A DNA stretch of 64,000 nucleotides from Verrucomicrobiales bacterium (GCA_024233305.1 JACKPV010000038.1:52134-116133); one strand, 5' to 3'. Shown: positions 20,350 to 30,400, counted from the stretch's first letter. Numbers and translations: made by a program. The notes: a model not told the origin generated them from the letters alone.

Positions 20350-20715
20350 GTGGAATCACGCTGAGCGGCCGGATCGGGGTGCTGGTGACCGTGCTGGTGG
20401 CTCGCGACGGCCCGTTGAGGACGGCGGCCCTGCTGGCCCTGCTGGGCTGACTTGGCGCCGTCGCCTTCTGGGCGGTCGGCGTGCTGCTGCTCATCCGGCT
20501 GCGCGGGTCGGCCCTGCGGGTGGTCCCCACACGCACCGAACCCGGGGACCAACCTGCTGCGAGGCCTGGGTTTTGTCCGGACGCAGCCCGCCGCCGAGAC
20601 GCCTGTGCTTGAGCGGATCTTCGTGAAGCCGCTGAAAACCCGTACCCTGCGCCAGGTGCTCGGGCGTCACGAGCGCCTCCTTGCCGGTCCCGAAGATCGG
20701 TCCGCCGCGAGCTGA
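20350..20715 (+). pseudogene. Possible decayed coding remnant
   Basis: One frame reads a membrane-like segment (SGRIGVLVTVLVAR...RTAALLALLG), meets a TGA near 20448, and continues as a second hydrophobic stretch (LGAVAFWAVGVLLLIRLRG). A second frame then carries a protein-like, charged segment (AAETPVLERIFVKPLKTRTL...VLGRHERLLAGPEDR) ending in a stop at 20715. Two plausible pieces in different frames suggest a small membrane-protein gene broken by a stop and a frameshift, but no family is recognised and chance coding in high-GC DNA is possible. Confidence 0.25.
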
Positions 20716-20760
20716 GGAAAACCGCCGGCGGGCTGTAAGCGGGTGCCGGGCAAGCGAGGA

Positions 20761-21153
20761 CTATCCTTCCGCGCGCCGCCAGGCCCGGATGCCGAGCACC
20801 ACGGACGAGACTCCCAGGACGAGCAATCCCGCGGCGCCTCCGGCCAGCACGGGATCCGTCAAGAACACCCGGATTTCCTCCTGCCGGATTTCGCGATCCG
20901 GGGCCAGCGGAACGGCGTCATCCAGCGGTGGCGCCGAGCCCGCCGCCCCCTCGATCCATGCGCTCATGGGATTCAGATCCCCGGATGCCGTCGCGCCCCC
21001 GACCTGGTTGGTTCGCCCGGTTCCGCTCTCCGTGCCTTCCAGAACCGCCGCCCGAACCGCCGTGGAGCACCAGATTAGCACCGTGGCGAGCACCAGCATG
21101 AAAGGCGCGCCCTTTGATGCTCTGCCACTGCGAACTGCGATCCCGTTGCTCAT
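20761..21153 (-). CDS. Small exported membrane protein, unknown function
   Basis: A 130-residue protein with a hydrophobic signal-like segment (MLVLATVLIWCSTAVRA, about 19-35), a polar extracytoplasmic middle, and a second hydrophobic helix near the end (VLAGGAAGLLVLGVSSVVLG) followed by a basic tail. It would be a single-pass protein after signal cleavage. No family is recognised. The start could also be the internal Met at about 21099. It is divergent from the HPr gene about 200 bases away. Confidence 0.5.
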   Translation of the reverse strand: MSNGIAVRSGRASKGAPFMLVLATVLIWCSTAVRAAVLEGTESGTGRTNQVGGATASGDLNPMSAWIEGAAGSAPPLDDAVPLAPDREIRQEEIRVFLTDPVLAGGAAGLLVLGVSSVVLGIRAWRRAEG

Positions 21154-21352
21154 CGAAAGGCAATTCCTGCATCCAACCAGCGGGAAGACGCCCTTGAAAG
21201 GACTCCCCGGCGAACACCGGGAAGTCTAAGCTCTCCTCCGGCGGTCGGCGAGACAAAACACTGGGCGAATGCGCGGGCGCGGGCCTCCCCCCGCGCGAGG
21301 AATGAACGCAACCGGCGATGCGCTGTCCAATTGCGCAAAGACGGATGGCTTT

Positions 21353-21631
21353 ATGAAAACGCATACCACGATGGTGCCCTGGGAGGCCGGGCTGCACGTG
21401 CGTCCGGCAAGTGTGCTGGCAAGGGTGGCCCGACGATTCCGGTCCCGGGTGCTGCTGCGCGCCGGCGGCAAGGCGGCGAATGCCGTGAGCATTCTGTCGG
21501 TCATGTTGCTCTGCGCCGCCCAGAGCACGCCGCTGGAAATCGAGGTGGACGGCGATGACGAGGAGGCCGCGCTGCAAGCGGTGCTCGCGGTCTTCGCCCC
21601 GGAGGGGGTGACCGAGGCCTCGCCGGACTGA
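21353..21631 (+). CDS. HPr-like phosphocarrier protein
   Basis: A 92-residue HPr-fold protein of the phosphotransferase system. With the start at ATG 21353 the active histidine falls exactly at residue 15 (GLHVRPAS) and the regulatory serine exactly at 46 (NAVSILSVMLL), the canonical positions, which supports this start over upstream ATG/GTG codons. Both phosphorylation sites are intact. No enzyme I, EIIA or HPr kinase lies in the window, so whether it transports sugar phosphate or only regulates is unknown. Confidence 0.85.
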   Translation: MKTHTTMVPWEAGLHVRPASVLARVARRFRSRVLLRAGGKAANAVSILSVMLLCAAQSTPLEIEVDGDDEEAALQAVLAVFAPEGVTEASPD

Positions 21632-21684
21632 CGGACGAGGTTGCCTGCGCGTCCAGGCTGCGGACGTCCGGCCTGACGGACGTC

Positions 21685-23250
21685 CTACGGCGGGGTTGCA
21701 TTCGGGCTTCGCAGGCGGTCCCGGCGAAAGGGCCGCCACCCTGCCCGAATCCGTCGTAGCGTGCTGATGGCCCGCGAGGGTTCGACGAACCGGGCGAGGC
21801 CGTCCCGGCGCCGGAGCACCAGGGCGACCACCGACAACGGCGCCGGCGAACCGGTCGCCTTGCCTTCCAGGCAATCCAGCGCGAGGTGGGCGAGGTCGTC
21901 GCCGGTCAGGGTGTAGCGGCCCAGCCGTTTCACCAGCGGAAGATCGAGTCCCGCCCGGCCGTGGTAGGCCCGGTAGACGAGTTCGGTGCAAACCACGCGG
22001 GTGGACACGTTGAAGTCGAACTCGAAGTCGTAGGGCTTGTCGAGATGTCCGAAGGCCTCGTTCAAGGCGGCCGCGCGCTCGCGGTCCGGCAGTTCCAGTC
22101 GCAGCCCCAGGACGTGATCGCCTTCGAGACATTCGGCGAGGGAGGTCAACCGGACGCGGGGGCTGACGGCTTCGATGATCATGCCCGAAGGCCCGCCGTC
22201 GGGGGACAGCCGATCGAGGTGACGGCGCAGGTGCGGGCACTCCTCCAGCGGCAGGGCGGCCAGTTCGGCGCGGCTGCCCACGTAGATGGCGGCGTGGGCC
22301 CAGAACCCGGGTAGCAGCGCGGACGTGAGCTTGCCCTCGGCGCGCACGAGCAGGATGTCGCCGGCGCGCAACCGGGGCCGCAGTTGGTTGAGCACCGCTT
22401 GATCCAGGACGCGCTGCGGTTCGGGGTGCAACCACAGCCCGGCGAAACGGCCTCCGACGAGGGCTCGCAGTTCGTAGCGCGTCTGCCAGACCGGTGAAAC
22501 GATCGAGCGCACGAACTGCCGCCAGTCGCCGCGGAGGCGCGTCCAAAGAATGTGGAAGAGCCGCCGTCGAACGAGCAGGCGCTGGCGGCGGATCCGGTCG
22601 CAGAGCCATGCCACATCAGTCTCGTCGAGCAGCCCCGTCCGGCGCAGGGCGCCACGATGCCGCACCCAATACCAGTCCGCCGCGGCCAGCCGGCGGTAGT
22701 GGCGGAGGGAACTGTAGCCGGCCAGCACGTCGTCGAAGAAGCCGGCCTCGAGCCCGAACTTGGCATCCGGCTCGTTCAACTTGGCGCGCAACAGCGGATG
22801 GTATTCCGCGACCTGGATCAGCTGTAACGACCGGGCGTACAGGTTCAGGGCCACGGAGTAGACCAGGGCGAAGATCCGCAGCCGGAGGCGCGGCGACGCG
22901 ATCCGGCGGTAGTCCTCGTAGCGGAAGATCAGGTCGTAGAGGGCGAGCCGGTAGTTGCGATAGGCCAGGAGCGACTGGCGCACACGGTCGTCCTCGGCGG
23001 GGGTGAAGTAGCCCCGGCCGGCCGCGGCGTCGAGGATCTCGGAATGCTCCAGGCGGGTTTCCAGCGCATCCAGGCGGGCGACGATTTCGCGGAAGGACTC
23101 CATGTCCCGCGCCCATTCGGTGCCAATGGCAGCGGACGGTTGCCGGGCCGGCTCCGTTGACGACGCGCTCCCAAACGGCCGGCGCAGGCGACCGTGATCG
23201 CGCAGCCAGCGGCCCAGGTGCGGAAGCCAGGCGGGTTTCATCGCCGGCAC
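21685..23250 (-). CDS. YiiX-like permuted papain-fold (NlpC/P60 superfamily) protein
   Basis: A 521-residue protein. The N-terminal ~280 residues are helical and Arg/Leu-rich without a known fold. The C-terminal half matches the permuted papain-like YiiX/YaeF family: LRAGDILLVRAEGKLTSALLPGF, His319 in FWAHAAIYVG, Glu360 in MIIEAVSP, and the nucleophile Cys421 in VVCTELVYRAY. Members are amidase or thiol-hydrolase-like enzymes thought to act on cell-wall peptides or lipid amides. No signal peptide is seen. The order His-Glu-Cys fits the circular permutation. The large helical extension is unusual compared with the ~200-residue stand-alone family. Confidence 0.8.
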   Translation of the reverse strand: MPAMKPAWLPHLGRWLRDHGRLRRPFGSASSTEPARQPSAAIGTEWARDMESFREIVARLDALETRLEHSEILDAAAGRGYFTPAEDDRVRQSLLAYRNYRLALYDLIFRYEDYRRIASPRLRLRIFALVYSVALNLYARSLQLIQVAEYHPLLRAKLNEPDAKFGLEAGFFDDVLAGYSSLRHYRRLAAADWYWVRHRGALRRTGLLDETDVAWLCDRIRRQRLLVRRRLFHILWTRLRGDWRQFVRSIVSPVWQTRYELRALVGGRFAGLWLHPEPQRVLDQAVLNQLRPRLRAGDILLVRAEGKLTSALLPGFWAHAAIYVGSRAELAALPLEECPHLRRHLDRLSPDGGPSGMIIEAVSPRVRLTSLAECLEGDHVLGLRLELPDRERAAALNEAFGHLDKPYDFEFDFNVSTRVVCTELVYRAYHGRAGLDLPLVKRLGRYTLTGDDLAHLALDCLEGKATGSPAPLSVVALVLRRRDGLARFVEPSRAISTLRRIRAGWRPFRRDRLRSPNATPP

Positions 23251-23363
23251 GGTAGCACCTGCTGGTCGGTTGCCTCATCGAAAATCCGTGCGCGGCCATT
23301 GCCCCCCGGAACGCGTGCGCGAAATCCGTGCGCCGGGGCCGGCGTCCCGATAGGCTCCCCGCC

Positions 23364-24344
23364 ATGGAACGGCGATTGAGCTTTCGGTCGGCGGTCACGG
23401 CCAGCTTGGCGACGATGCTGCTGCTGGCGGGCAGCGCTTGCGGGGCCTGGTTCGCGCGGGCGGGCGGGGAACCAGAGCCGGTGGGAGAAACCGGGGGAAC
23501 GTCGCCGGCATCGGCGGTGCGCCCGGTGCGGTTGACGGGGGTTGAAAACGCCTATCAGCTCACGTCGGACATCTACTCGGGCAGCCAACCGGAGGGCGAC
23601 GCCGCCTTCGCCGCGCTCGCCGGGGCCGGCGTGCGCACGGTGCTCTCGGTGGACGGGGCGCGGCCCGAGGTCGAGGCGGCGCGGCGGCATGGCTTGCGCT
23701 ACGTGCATCTGCCGATCGGGTACGATGGGGTTCCGGACGCGGTGGCGCTCCGGTTGGCCCGGGTCATGCGCGAATTGCCGGGACCGGTCTACGTTCACTG
23801 TCACCACGGCAAGCACCGCGGGCCAACGGCCGCCGCGTTGTTGTGCGAGTGGAGCGCCGGCTGGAGCCCGGAACAGGCGGTCGCCTGGCTGCGGCAGGCC
23901 GGGACTTCATCCGAATACCCCGGGCTCTACCGCAGTGTGGAGCGGACGTCCGCCGCGGCTTCCCCTTCCGCGCCCGATGCCGCGCCGCTGCCCGAGGTGA
24001 CGCCACCCACCGGACTGGTGGAGACCATGGTGGCCCTGGACCAGCGGCTCGACGAATTGCAGCGGTGCCGGCAGGCCGGGTGGCGGGCCCCGACGGACCA
24101 TCCGGACCTGGCGCCTCTCGCCGTGGCCACGCTGGCCCATGAACTGTTGGGCGAACTCGGACGAACGGACGAAACGCGTTCCCGTCCGGCAGGCTATCGC
24201 GGGCTGCTGGCGCGGAGCGAAGAGGCGGCCCGGGATCTGCACGAGGCCTTGCGGGAAGCAGCCGCGCTGAATCCACGCGCCAACACCGCCTTGGAGGCGC
24301 TGGCCGCCTCGTGCAAGGCGTGTCACCGGGAATACCGCCGGTAG
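23364..24344 (+). CDS. Dual-specificity phosphatase fused to a cytochrome c'-like heme domain
   Basis: A 326-residue exported protein with two parts. Start ATG 23364 gives a signal sequence with a possible lipoprotein site (LLLAGSACG, Cys26). Residues about 60-190 form a tyrosine/dual-specificity phosphatase-like domain with the CX5R loop intact (HCHHGKHRG, Cys146 to Arg152) and an acidic residue in SVDGARPE (Asp97). Residues about 215-326 are helical and end with CKACHREYRR (Cys317), the C-terminal heme-binding pattern of cytochrome c' and c556. A protein with both would be a periplasmic or envelope phosphatase with a covalently bound heme, which might sense redox state or gas. The coupling is inferred from the fusion, and no substrate can be read. 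Confidence 0.75.
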   Translation: MERRLSFRSAVTASLATMLLLAGSACGAWFARAGGEPEPVGETGGTSPASAVRPVRLTGVENAYQLTSDIYSGSQPEGDAAFAALAGAGVRTVLSVDGARPEVEAARRHGLRYVHLPIGYDGVPDAVALRLARVMRELPGPVYVHCHHGKHRGPTAAALLCEWSAGWSPEQAVAWLRQAGTSSEYPGLYRSVERTSAAASPSAPDAAPLPEVTPPTGLVETMVALDQRLDELQRCRQAGWRAPTDHPDLAPLAVATLAHELLGELGRTDETRSRPAGYRGLLARSEEAARDLHEALREAAALNPRANTALEALAASCKACHREYRR

Positions 24345-24541
24345 CGCCCCGGGTTCGCCGGCGCCCGGTTTGGGGGCGCGCGTCCGGCGACGGTTGACGA
24401 GTCGGGCCGTGTTGCAGTTGGCTTATACGGCGGATCAGACCGGCGAAACCACCGTTCCACCCCAGCCCGCTCCCGTTCGGCCACATTTGGCGCTCGCAAC
24501 GGTCTGACAATTGTAAGCATGCGGCATCATCAAATTAAACC

Positions 24542-25660
24542 ATGCTTACAAATAATTGTGTCGGTGGCCGGTTGCTCGGGGTCTGGCGGCGGTTGGTTCC
24601 GGGGGTGTTCGCCCTGGGTTGGATGGCCGGTCAGGGGTTGTGGGGGCAGGGCTGCATCGCGGTGCGCGGCACGGGTTCCTGCATTTTGGGCCTGCATGAA
24701 TACGGGGGATACCTGGGTCCCGGAGACTGGCAGGCGGGAGTCGCCTATCGCTGGATCCGGTCGGACCGGCATTTTCGGGGGGATCACGAGGAACCCCAGC
24801 GGCAGGCCCTGGGCACGGAGGTGATCAACGACCAGCACTTCTTCGACTTGAGCGCGTTGTATGCGCCGGTTGCGCGGGTGAACCTCGGGTTGACCCTGCC
24901 GTTTGTCTACTCCACGCGGTCGTCGCTCTATGAACACAAGGGCAATGCCTCCGGGGAGCGCTACACCACCACTGCGGGCGGCCTGGCCGACCTGCGGGCG
25001 GCGGCCTATGTATGGCTTTGGGACCCGGCGCCCATGCCGCACGGCAACGTGTCGGTCGGCCTGGGAGCCAAGTTTCCCACCGGCGACTACGGTGCCACCG
25101 ATACCTTCCAAACCAATGCCGGCCCGGTCGAGCGGCCCGTCGACCAGTCAATTCAGCCCGGCGACGGCGGATGGGGAATGACGCTCGAGATCACGGCCTT
25201 CCGCGAACTGTGGTCCCATGCCTCGGCCTACGCCCAGGCCAGCTACCTCTTCAATCCCGGCAACTTCAACACCACCCTTACGAACCGCCGCAATCCTTAT
25301 GAGGAGTTCAACTCGATCACGGACCAATACTCGGCGCGGGCGGGGCTTTCGTACTTCATCGTGCCGCCGTGGGGTTTGTCCTTGAGCCTGGGCGGACGCA
25401 TCGATGGGGTGCCGGTCGAGGACGCCATCGGGGACAGCGACGGGTTCCGTCGTCCGGGGTATGCGGTCTATGTGGAGCCTAACCTGCAACTCGCGCGGGG
25501 TCCGTGGCTGTTCAGTCTGTCCGCGCCGGTGGCGGTGTATCGCAATCGCGAACAGAGCTTGGCGGACATGCGTTGGGGGGCGGACACGGGCCGTGACATC
25601 CACGGCGACGCCGCGTTCGCCGATTTCCTGATCCTGGCGAACATCTCGCGGCAATTCTGA
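24542..25660 (+). CDS. Outer-membrane beta-barrel protein
   Basis: A 372-residue protein with a signal peptide (about 1-35, ending QGLWGQG) and alternating amphipathic strands rich in aromatic and glycine residues (FFDLSALYAPVARVNLGLTL, VSVGLGAKFPTGDYG, LSYFIVPPWGLSLSLGGRI), ending in phenylalanine (ILANISRQF). These are hallmarks of an outer-membrane barrel, resembling the transporter-like barrels often annotated near phenol or metal pathways, but no substrate is indicated. Nearby cysteines (CIAVRGTGSCI) at about 38-48 of the precursor could form a disulfide. Repeat A starts at the last base of its stop codon. Confidence 0.75.
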   Translation: MLTNNCVGGRLLGVWRRLVPGVFALGWMAGQGLWGQGCIAVRGTGSCILGLHEYGGYLGPGDWQAGVAYRWIRSDRHFRGDHEEPQRQALGTEVINDQHFFDLSALYAPVARVNLGLTLPFVYSTRSSLYEHKGNASGERYTTTAGGLADLRAAAYVWLWDPAPMPHGNVSVGLGAKFPTGDYGATDTFQTNAGPVERPVDQSIQPGDGGWGMTLEITAFRELWSHASAYAQASYLFNPGNFNTTLTNRRNPYEEFNSITDQYSARAGLSYFIVPPWGLSLSLGGRIDGVPVEDAIGDSDGFRRPGYAVYVEPNLQLARGPWLFSLSAPVAVYRNREQSLADMRWGADTGRDIHGDAAFADFLILANISRQF

Positions 25661-25850
25661 GCCGTGACCACTCAGTAACTCGTAGCCGCCGACGTGCAGT
25701 CGGCGCATGATTCAGTGGGGATGCGGCCGCTTGCCGCCGGGCGTGACGATTCACCAAGACGTGACCGCCAGTCGGAGTCGCCGGTGTCGCCCGACGGTCA
25801 CCTTTTGGTGAGTCGTTTGGCGAATCGTCCCGCCCGGAAGGCCGAGGACG
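25660..25850. repeat. Repeat A, copy 1 (MITE-like, right end diverged)
   Basis: This stretch matches the reverse complement of the element at 53903-54098 over about 140 bases, including GTAGCCGCCGACGTG, CAGTCGGCGCAT and the following hairpin (GATTCACCAAGACGTGACC opposite GGTCACCTTTTGGTGAGTC). The terminus is degenerate (AGCCGTGACCACTCA versus AGCCGTATCGATTCA). The far end is not recognisable. The first base is also the last base of the barrel gene's stop codon. Confidence 0.75.
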
Positions 25851-25970
25851 GCTGCCGGACGCAATCGATGGGGGCCGTTGCCCCGGGTGGCCGCGCGGAC
25901 CCGACCCGGGCACGGAGATTCTTTGTCCGATTTCCGGACCTGCGGCTATCTTGGTTGATGAGTGAAGGCT

Positions 25971-27281
25971 ATGACGGACCAGCGATTGCTTCGGGACTAT
26001 GCTAGGGAATGCTCCGAAGCGGCCTTTGCCGAATTGGTGCGGCGGCACGTGGACATGGTGTATTCCACCGCGCTTCGGCTCGTGCGCGACACCCATTTGG
26101 CAGAGGACGTCACCCAGGCGGTGTTCGTGGCGATGGCGCAGAACGCCGCCCAGCTGCAGGACCATCCCGTTCCGTCCGGGTGGCTTCACCGCGCCGCGCG
26201 CAACGTGGCCGCCGAAGCCGTCCGTTCGGCGGTTCGACGCCGGGCCCGCGAGCAGGAGGCCGCCGCGATGACGGAGGAAGTCGCCGACAACCCGGAGCCA
26301 TCCTGGCACGAGGTTGCCCCGCAGCTCGACGAAGCGTTGGCCGGCCTGGATGACGCGAGCCGCGATGCGGTCCTGCTGCGGTACTTCGAGCGGAAGTCCG
26401 CCGGCGAGATGGGGCGCATCCTCGGGATCAGTGCGGAGGCGGCGCAGAAGCGGGTGAGCCGCGCCGTGGAGCAATTGCGCGGGGCGCTCGCGAGGCGCGG
26501 CCTGGTCACCGGGGCGGCAGCCTTGACGGTCCTCCTGTCCTCGAAAACCGTGCAGGCCGCCCCGGCGGGCCTGGCCCTGGCGGTTTCCTCCGCGGTTTGC
26601 CTGACCGGCAGTGCGGGAGCCTCTTCCTCGGGCGCCCTGGCCGGTCTCTCCTCGGCGGCGCCGCTCGCAGCGAAGGCCGCCGGCGTGGCCATGGTGCGCC
26701 GGATCCTGGTCTCAGCCGCGATGGTGACCCTCGCGTCCGTGAGCGTCTACAATGGGCTGCGGGTACGTGACCTGCGCCAGCAGTTGAACGCGCTCGAAAC
26801 ACGGCCGTCCGCACCGAACACCGCGGCGCCCCCGTCGTCGTCCGGGTGGGTTCCAGGGGATGCGCCCGGGGGCGCGGTCGTCGTGAACGATCCTGCGCAC
26901 GGACGGCTTCCCGTCGGCGATCCCGGCGTGGAGACCCTGGGGGCGACCTCCTCCGTCATGCGTGGCTCGGGGCGGTTCTTCGACCAGGCCGACCGGTTGA
27001 TTGCGCAAATGCAGGGGGGAAGGAGCGGGCTTCTGGGAGCGAGCGGGAGCCATTCCCCCGGCGCCGGGGCGGGTCTGGCCGGCGGTTCGGTGCTGAGCGC
27101 CCAGCGGGTGAACGGCCACACGGTGGTCCGCTTCCGGGGAAGGGAAATCGCGGTCGGTCCGACGCAGGGGGCCGTGACCACCCGGGCGGCGACGGTTCAG
27201 GGGCGGGAATATGCCGCGGCGTTCGATGGAGAACGCGTGGTCTGGGAGAACGTGCCCGGCGCCGCACGGTTCCTGCGGTGA
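25971..27281 (+). CDS. ECF sigma factor with C-terminal membrane tail
   Basis: A 436-residue sigma-70 family factor. Region 2 is at about 5-80 (LVRRHVDMVYSTALRLVRDT, then DVTQAVFVAMAQN) and region 4 at about 115-160 (LDDASRDAVLLRYFERKSAG, then MGRILGISAEAAQKRVSRAV). It continues for a further ~270 residues with hydrophobic Ala/Leu-rich stretches, one clear transmembrane helix (about 235-255, ILVSAAMVTLASVSVYNGL), a short coiled-coil-like segment (LRQQLNALE), and a Gly/Ser-rich C-terminal domain predicted to lie outside the membrane. This layout recurs in Verrucomicrobiota. The tail may replace an anti-sigma factor; that is inference. A GTG at 25962 is an alternative start. The giant protease starts 159 bases downstream. 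Confidence 0.85.
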   Translation: MTDQRLLRDYARECSEAAFAELVRRHVDMVYSTALRLVRDTHLAEDVTQAVFVAMAQNAAQLQDHPVPSGWLHRAARNVAAEAVRSAVRRRAREQEAAAMTEEVADNPEPSWHEVAPQLDEALAGLDDASRDAVLLRYFERKSAGEMGRILGISAEAAQKRVSRAVEQLRGALARRGLVTGAAALTVLLSSKTVQAAPAGLALAVSSAVCLTGSAGASSSGALAGLSSAAPLAAKAAGVAMVRRILVSAAMVTLASVSVYNGLRVRDLRQQLNALETRPSAPNTAAPPSSSGWVPGDAPGGAVVVNDPAHGRLPVGDPGVETLGATSSVMRGSGRFFDQADRLIAQMQGGRSGLLGASGSHSPGAGAGLAGGSVLSAQRVNGHTVVRFRGREIAVGPTQGAVTTRAATVQGREYAAAFDGERVVWENVPGAARFLR

Positions 27282-27440
27282 CCCCGGTCTCCGTTGCCCC
27301 GGATCTCTCCGCCGGCGAGCGGTCCTTGAGCCGGGAGCCTGGAAATCGATCCCCTGCCGCCCCGGGGCCAGGAGCGCCGCGGAATGAACCCCGTGCGCCG
27401 ATACCCGGGAGACAAACATCCGGCTTTTTCCGGCGACTTT

Positions 27441-30400
27441 ATGCAATCGAGAGCGGACAGGGTTCGTTTCGGGGGAGCTGGGCTCCTGATCGTTGGCCTC
27501 CTGCTGGGGGTTTGGTTCCGACCGGGAGGGGAAGAGCCGTCAGGAGGCGCGGTGGCGGCTCCCGATGAAGCCCTGCCAGCTTCCGAACGGCCCCCGATCG
27601 ACGCCCCGTCAGGGGCCTTCGCGCAGAAGGCCCCGGCGAGCAATCCCGGCTCATCGCGCGAATCCCAGGCTGTCGACCTACCCGACCGGCGGTTGGGAGC
27701 GGCACATTTCGGCTTGCCAACGCGCGCTCGCCTTGCGGATCGGCTGGCGGCGCGATTCCGGGGGGACGCGCAGTGCCGTGTGCGAGCGCGCCTGATCAAA
27801 CAGGATTTCAAATACCCCATGCTCCGTCGCGAGGAATGGCGGGAGCCGGACCCGGTGAGCGGCGGGGAACGGGTCGTGGCGACGCGCACCATGGTGGCGG
27901 ACCACGTGATGGTAAAGGTCCGCGAGGGCGTGGATGAGGGGGCGTTGCGGCGCGCGGCCGCGGGCTGGGGGTTGGAGGTTCGCAAGCGGATGGTCCTGCC
28001 GGGGATGTATCTGCTCGCCATTCCGGATGCGGACGTGGCGTCCGTCCCGACCACGCTGGCCCGGCTGGAATCCGCGGGGGACCTGCTGCGAATTGCCGAA
28101 CCGGACTACGTGGTTCGCGCGATGGACACGTTTCCCGACGACACGCGCTTCGACGAATTGTGGGGGATGCACAACGAGGGACAGACGGGGGGGGCGGCGG
28201 ACGTGGACATCAATGCCCCGGCGGCCTGGGACCTGTTCACCGGATCCGGGGAGGTGGTGATCGGAGTGATCGACACGGGGGTGGATTACCGGCATCCCGA
28301 CCTGGCAGCGAACGTCTGGGCCAATCCGGCCGAGATGGCCGGCGTGTCGGGGGTGGACGACGACGGCAACGGCTTCGTGGACGACCGCCATGGATGGGAT
28401 TTCGCCAACGACGACGCCGATCCCATGGACGACCACGAGCATGGCACGCATTGTGCCGGCACCATCGCGGCTGTGGCGGACAATGGCGAAGGGGTGGCGG
28501 GCGTGATCTGGCATGCGAGGATCATGGCTCTCAAGTTTCTCGACGGCACGGGACGCGGGGTGACTTCGGACGCGGCGGACGCCCTGGCCTATGCCAGCCG
28601 GATGCGTGAGCGGGGGGTGGACATCCGCCTCACCAGCAACAGTTGGGGCGGGGGTGGATTCTTGCAGTCCATGGCGGAGGCGATTGCCCGATCGCAGTCC
28701 TTGAACATGCTGTTCGTGGCCGCTGCGGGCAACAACGGCTCCGACCTCGACCTCGCGCCCATCTACCCGGCCGGCTACACCAACGAGAACCTGATCGTGG
28801 TGGCCGCGTGCGATTCGAGGGACAGGCGGGCCGAGTTCTCCAACCACGGGTCGGAGACGGTGGATCTGGCGGCCCCGGGCGTGGGCATTCTCAGCACGGT
28901 GCCCGGCGGGGGTTACGACTCGTTCAACGGGACCTCCATGGCCGCGCCGCATGTGGCCGGCGTGACGGCGCTGGCCTGGGACTATGCGGATGAGGCCGAC
29001 TGGCGGCGCATCCGGGAATCAATCCTGATGTCCGTCGACCCGGTCCCGCACTGGGCGGGCGTCGTGGCTTCCGGGGGGCGGCTCAATGCCTACGCCACCT
29101 TGCGCGATCTGGGGATGCGGGTCCGGGGCAGTGACCCGGCGCCAGAGACGGTGTCGGACGCCCGCCCGGTGGACTTCGACATCCGGTTCAGCGCCACCCT
29201 TGATCCGGTCACGGTACAGCCGGGGGACTTCACCGTGAACGGGGTGCCAGCTGACACCGTAAGCCTCCCCGAGCCCAACCTTGCGCGGTTCAGCTATCTC
29301 CGGTCCCCGGTGACGGCGGAAGGCGTGTACTCCATGAGCCTTCCGTCCGGCGCGGTGGCACGGCTTTCGGACGGCGAGGAGGTGTATGCCTGGTCGGCTG
29401 TCTTCTACCACGATCGCGTGCCGTTGATGGTGGCTTCGTTGGAGCCCGCGGACGGCTCGGTGGTCACCCTGCCGCTGACGGCGATTACGATGATCTTCAA
29501 TCAAGCGCTTGATCCGGCGTCGGTCTCCCCAGGGGCGCTGGCCCTGAGCCAGGGGCGGGTGGTGAGCGCCGAACTCCTCGATCCGAACACCGTGCGATAC
29601 CGCATCCACAACGCGGCGGCGAAGGCGGAGCTCTCCGGCGAACTGGCGCGCGGGGGGGTCCGGGACACGTTGGGTATTCCCGGAGAAGCGGTGCGATTCA
29701 CTTTCGAAGCGGACTACGGCGAGGTGGCCTGGCCGAGGTCCTTCTACGAACTCGATCCCGGCGGCGCGCAGGTGTTTGCCACCCCCACGGTTCCCGCGCG
29801 AATCAATCCGGCGGGCGATACCGACACTTTCGCTCTGGAACTCGATCCCGGCGAAGGGCTGAGCGCGTGGATCGTGCCCGGACCGGGCCTGGCCCCGACC
29901 CTCGAGTTGCGCGACGCCTCCGCGAACCTGGTGGCGCGGGTCGACGGCCTCCCCGGTGTCCGCACCCGTCTGCCCTTCCGCCCCGTGGCCGGCGGCCGGC
30001 ACACGCTTACCGTGTCGGGCGGGGATTCGACCGGCGGTTACGCCGTGGGCGTGCTGTTGAATGCCGCATCGGCGGCGGGGGCTCGGGATCCAGATGGTCC
30101 CGGCGGGGCGGTTCCGGAGGATCTGGCCGGGGCCTGGATCCCGTATCCGGATGGCGTCGGGGCGCACACCGCCGTGGTGGGCGCCCTGGGGTTGGTCCCC
30201 CTCCTCGCCGCGGATTTCGAGACCGGCCTGCAGGGCTTCACGGTGGACAATGGCCCGTATGACGAGGGGCTCTGGCATTGGTCGATGGCGCGCCGTGCAG
30301 ACGGTCTTCCGGGACACTCACCCAACGGTTGTGTTTACTTCGGTCAGAACGAGACTCCCGAGCGCGGAGGGGACTACGACGTGGGTATCGCGCGGGCTCA

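Noticed and set aside
20337..20552. Small minus-strand frame after trpG/pabA
   Set aside because: Gln/Arg-rich low-complexity translation; the plus strand has the more protein-like pieces.
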